This document shows, in pieces, positions 60,163-64,000 of a stretch of DNA of 64,000 bases. This stretch comes from Reticulascus tulasneorum (taxonomy: Eukaryota; Ascomycota; Sordariomycetes; Glomerellales; Reticulascaceae), in assembly GCA_001557505.1 (NCBI GenBank), contig LSAX01000002.1, positions 2,480,001 to 2,544,000 of the forward strand. The letters are read 5' to 3'. Numbering within the stretch: the first letter of the stretch is position 1; each line of letters starts with the position of its first letter. Position numbers and translations under genes: made by a program. The notes under the pieces are model-generated. The model saw nothing but the letters and a program-made list of their open reading frames with translations. It did not search any database and had not been told where the DNA came from.

Positions 60163-61285
60163 CTAGTGGGCCATGATGAAGATGATGACGAAGGCACACA
60201 TCGCAACCACGTAGCTGCAGCCAAGTCCACTATTTGCGCTCGATGGTGTTTGAGTTGGAGTCACGATGACGGTCACACCTATGGTTCTGGTTGGGGACGA
60301 GGTCGGCGTCGAGGACTCGGCATTAGTGATGGTGACAGTCGATAGTGTAGCAGACTTGGATATAGTTGCATCTTGGAAATCGCCGAAGCGGTGACAGAAG
60401 CTCATGAGACTCGACGCGACTGCAGAAGTGTTAGTGACGTTGCTAGATACCGCACACTCACAATTGTTCTGATACCCACCAGAATAAATGTTAGTGCTAT
60501 CTACAGCCGATGCCCAATGAGCACAACTGCTGGCACCGCTCTCGAATTCGTCCGGAACCCAAGTAGTTGATCCTCTTGCATTGGTTGAATAACTACCTGC
60601 CAGTCAGAAATGTGTCCAGTAAATCACTATCTGGATGGAGACTCGGTAGCGATGCTGATATGAACGAGACGAGCTTACCAGAAACATTCAGCCTGCGACT
60701 GGGAAGGCAAGTCGGTGAAATGCGGAACCTTGTCGACACAAGAGGCGATAGAACTGCCCAAAGACAGACAGCCCGTGTAAAACACGGTCGGTGAAGGCGG
60801 GTTTGTGAGGGTATCCCTGGTCAACGGAAGTGTCCTCGTTGGGAAGCGACCTGTAAAACATAAGGAACTCTCAGGACGGCAAATAGTATTCAGATCCGAG
60901 AAGGCTAGCAAGCAAGTTAGCTAACGCTATCATGTAGTAGAGCCAGGACTGTACCGGACGCCTCCGCCGTGAGACCTGGAGCTTCGGAGCCGAGATATGT
61001 GACGCAGGTGCCGTAAATTGGCGAAATCGGGGTATCAGAGAAGCAGCAAGCACATTTCAATATACTCTTAGTTGGTAGCACAGCTATGGATTCTATGCCG
61101 CCAAGTAGAGTGTAGCAGCTATCGAGGATCTCGTTCGCTGCAAGGCATGCTGAATATTCCACCGCAGTGGTTTGGATCGCGGCAACCTGGACGACGTTGA
61201 GGAGCGGCCCGATAGTGATCTGCCCCAAGGCTTTGGGAATGTTAAGCAGACCAGCAAAGTAAAGGCATAACTTCTTCGACGACAT
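60163..61285 (-). CDS. Cys-rich secreted protein, probably GPI-anchored
   Basis: Three exons (61285-60955, 60904-60679, 60592-60163) join to 328 aa. The N-terminus (MSSKKLCLYFAGLL) is a likely signal peptide. Two Cys-rich blocks follow, with pairs such as CACC, CFC and CEC plus SSCAHWASAV, a spacing shared with many unnamed fungal surface proteins. Residues about 255-300 are Ser/Thr-rich and suited to O-glycosylation. The C-terminus is a hydrophobic helix (VVAMCAFVIIFIMA) preceded by small residues, as for GPI attachment. It is likely a cell-wall or plasma-membrane surface protein of unknown function. The exon 2 start and the acceptor GGTAG before TTATTC were chosen because they keep frame and complete CFCYSTN. 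An upstream Met at 61333 is an alternative start. Confidence 0.75.
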
Positions 61286-62588
61286 ATTTTGAGCAAATCG
61301 GGACCCAAACCGCGTGCGAACCCTCGTTATCAACGAAGCTTAGTCTCAATCATTCGAGGGGGAAGCGGAGATGGAAGCTATGCGGCCCCGGACATGTTTC
61401 CATGCTCTATTTAAAAAGGCCAATACGGAACCTATCTTTGGTGCTAGGGAAATGAGGCGGATTCCCTGGCAGGAAGCTCCAATAGGTGAGGGCCATCAGC
61501 CTGCTCTGTGTTGGTTGTACGGAAACGTGAAGGTGGGGTGAACCATGCAGCATCTATGCAGCACTCTTGCATACACCCTAGCCCAGAGAAGGGAAGTAGA
61601 AACCATCACTATTCTGTTGGCTGGAGACAGTGGTTGCTGGAACGTTGATTTTATCTACAACTCAATTACATGATTTCTAAGTAGTGTCCACTTTATGCTA
61701 AACAATCGCTTGACGGAGAAGTATCGCTTTCTAGAGAGAGTATGCGACATCCCGAGAAATCAAAGCGACTGATGTGCAAGTGCCATATCGTAGCTTCGAA
61801 GAGACGAATTGCTAACTCGCGTACTTGTCGACCAGAAACTGCTGCAAGAGAAGTATTGAGAAGTAGCGTGGCTGAGTTGGGAGCTGTGGGTCAAGTCGAC
61901 AATTACGATATCGAGGTCTGGGCCGAAGTAAAAGTGGCAAGGACCCAAGTCTCGAGGCATCCAGTCGCTTTACATACAGATGGCTGCATTTCCTGGTTCC
62001 TCATAGCCCCTAATTGCTGTTTCTAGATTCTCATTGTTTGAGATCATGCCCTTTGGGTCTACCTGTGGTAGGCTGTCGGGCTCATTGTGCATTGAGTGAA
62101 GACGACGAGCATTTCCACGGACAAAAGAACCTGAGTTCAAGGTCGAAGTGAAGGAGGAGCCAGGCGTTACGTTCTGTTGTGCTGTCTAAGGTGATCGAGT
62201 ACCAACATCCATATGTGCTGCCATTTAATGTACAGTATTGCAATTGTGCAAGCCTCCTTGTGCCCAAGCAGCACCGATTTCAACCGAGATGAGTCGTTGG
62301 TACTTCAACCAACAGTCGATCCAACCTCGTCAAATCATGATCAACCACTTCATCCTGCCAAACATTCGCCTGCTCAAAACCAGGCAAGTGACTGCCACCA
62401 CTGTGAGAGCGGCTGATGATCATTCAGTCATGACCCGCAACCCGAAAATCCTTTAACCCTCCGCCAGAGACCACAAATACCATCCCAACCAGAATGCCGA
62501 AGCCGAGAAAACAGGGGTATCTACCAAGAACCGGAAAACAGACTGGAGTCGAGACTTGCTCAGCAATATCCTCAACGCTCGCACCTGA
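61286..62588. other. Intergenic region between Cys-rich protein and H4-variant genes
   Basis: About 1.3 kb upstream of the Cys-rich gene and downstream of the histone variant gene, both minus strand. It has no convincing gene and no histone-type 3' stem-loop that I could recognise. Confidence 0.4.
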
Positions 62589-63608
62589 CTAGGCATCCCC
62601 TGACGGACGGCCCTGCTTCTTGCGCTGAGCTGAGTCGACAAATGTATCGGGATCGAAGCCATAGATTGGTTGTCCAATTCTCTTCAGACTGAAGATCACC
62701 TGTACACGTTGAGTGACTTGAATCATGAAGAGCAGAATATGTCTCACATCATGGATAGTGACCGTCTTCGCCTTTCGATACTCCGTGAATTCGACACAAT
62801 CATGAAGAATCTGAACAAATGTCAGAGGACCATTCAATGACAAACAGGGGTGACACATACGAGGCGAAGGCGATTATCTAGCGCCACTCTAACTTCATCG
62901 TAGATGGCAGCCGAGATACGTTTGACGCCCCCTCGTCGAGCTAGACGTCTATTACCGAGACCGTTAGTCACGTTGATCATCACATGCGAAGTAAAGAGCA
63001 AAGAGTGATCAAGATATATGCCGTGGCAGTGACCGAGAAGCGCCTGTGTCGAACAAGTTTATCTTCTCGTCAAGCATTCTCCCAGGCAATATGTTTAGGT
63101 CCTTCCTCAAGGCAACTTCGCCAAATCAAGACGCGGATCCAACAGCACTTGCAGGTTTGAACTGAAGATAAGTAATGCGAAAGTTGGGTAGGTTAGTCAG
63201 TCCGACTGGCATGGCAGCCCAGATCGAAATGAGCCCATTTCGCACTGAGAAGAATGGTATTGGGATAGGAAATCGTGAAGCAAGAAGCAGGAGGCGGAAT
63301 CGATATATCAAAATTCTGTGAAACTCACCTGATAGCTGGCTTGGCTGATTCACACACCCAGGGTCAGCAACACACCGCGACAGGGACAGTGTAGGCGCAT
63401 ACTAATGCCTCGAATTGTGTCCTTTCTAATCTTTCTAATAGACTTGAGCGGATTCCCTTCATTGGATATAATCGAAAGGCATCCTCTACCTGTGTCTCTT
63501 GCCTCCTGAGAGTACGGTCTTGCCGGCAACGACCTTGCCTGAGCCTGTCGGGAAGGCAGTTCCTCGTTTGCCACCACTGGGACCGCCACGTGAGATTGCA
63601 GGCGGCAT
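62589..63608 (-). CDS. Divergent histone H4 variant (six exons)
   Basis: Exons 63608-63490, 63434-63403, 63344-63329, 62948-62861, 62810-62748 and 62699-62589 join in frame to 142 aa; canonical H4 has about 103. Residues 35-69 keep the H4 core start: GGKRHRK, then TKPAIRRLARRGGVKRIS. The fold continues with AIYDEVRVAL, ILHDCVEFTEY, KTVTIHDVIFSLKR and QPIYGFDP. Differences are an N-tail about twice normal length with few lysines (K14, K25, K30), EYRKAK in place of EHAKRK, and 19 extra residues after YGFDP. An in-frame stop lies upstream of the chosen ATG. All five introns have GT..AG ends; intron 3 is 380 nt and exon 3 only 16 nt. It probably forms (H3-H4)-type nucleosomes at special sites or stages; Neurospora is known to have an H4-like variant gene. 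Its role is unknown to me. Confidence 0.92.
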
Positions 63609-64000
63609 ACTGAAGTCGATACAAGCGTGTACTGAGAAGCACAGATTTCACACCAACAAACTCGTTTGTCTTGGATGTGCTCGAGGCAGAGGTAGAACTG
63701 TGGCTGGTGCACAAGGTGTGGATTCACAGTGTGGTTGTGGTGGAACGACGCGACTGGGGTGACTGGAACAGCAAAATGTGGGAGGATCAAGTTAGGCACG
63801 TACGGCGGCTAATATAGTATTAAATGAAACCACACACTGTACACCCGCACTATCATCCTTCAGATCAGTCGGCTTATAAATCTCATACCTACCTATATAC
63901 CGGTTACATATGGTCAATGTCAAGTAGACACTCATCAAGTAGGGAGAAAGAGGCTGTTTATCCCAAATATGCATCTGGACGGACTCACCCGCCAGTAGTA
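63609..64000. promoter_or_regulatory. Upstream region of the H4-variant gene (window edge)
   Basis: The last 392 bp of the window lie upstream of the histone variant. No divergent H3 gene begins here, unlike canonical fungal H3-H4 pairs, but one could lie beyond the edge. Confidence 0.4.

Overview
The window is nuclear DNA from a filamentous ascomycete (Pezizomycotina, most likely a Sordariomycete). Short introns of about 45-60 nt with GTRNGT donors and CTAAC/CTGAC-like branch points fit this. So does the gene set: a fused ergothioneine synthase, a Zn2Cys6 regulator, a Bbc1-type SH3 protein and an Mrp51-type mitoribosomal protein. Seventeen protein-coding genes are supported; most exon structures were resolved by hand from reading frame and splice consensus. 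No tRNA, rRNA, transposon or CRISPR array was recognised.

Layout. 1-9.4 kb: an unrecognised 512-aa coiled-coil protein (minus) and a CSC1/RSN1-type ten-helix membrane protein (plus), separated by about 3.9 kb of shared upstream DNA. 10-16.6 kb: a secreted GMC oxidoreductase (minus), with one splice junction that does not fit its frame, divergent from a radical SAM protein of the PflX-like type (plus), then an unrecognised 340-aa protein. 16.7-24.2 kb: NECAP endocytic adaptor (minus), eIF2B alpha (plus), and a 13-exon egt1 gene (minus) for ergothioneine synthesis. 27.3-30.2 kb: a Zn2Cys6 transcription factor with a very long upstream region. 35.3-42.5 kb: a senescence/spartin-domain protein, gamma-tubulin complex component 4 and an unrecognised 460-aa protein. 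42.5-49.8 kb: no recognisable gene. 49.8-59.8 kb: a compact group made of Bbc1, Rtr1, ribosomal protein eS17, Mrp51 and queuine tRNA-ribosyltransferase. 60.2-61.3 kb: a Cys-rich, probably GPI-anchored protein. 62.6-63.6 kb: a six-exon gene for a divergent histone H4.

How the genes relate. There is no sign of a secondary-metabolite cluster. Several neighbours serve gene expression: eIF2B alpha, Rtr1, eS17, Mrp51, TGT and the H4 variant. Two serve actin/endocytosis (NECAP, Bbc1). Mrp51 and TGT are divergent across about 340 bp and may share a promoter.

The most notable item is the histone H4 variant at the right end. It keeps the basic patch and core of the H4 fold, but has a tail about twice the normal length, replaced core residues and a C-terminal extension, and it is spread over six exons, one of only 16 nt. 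Next are the radical SAM enzyme with no visible substrate protein, a minisatellite inside the sulfoxide-synthase half of Egt1, and the frame problem in the GMC gene.
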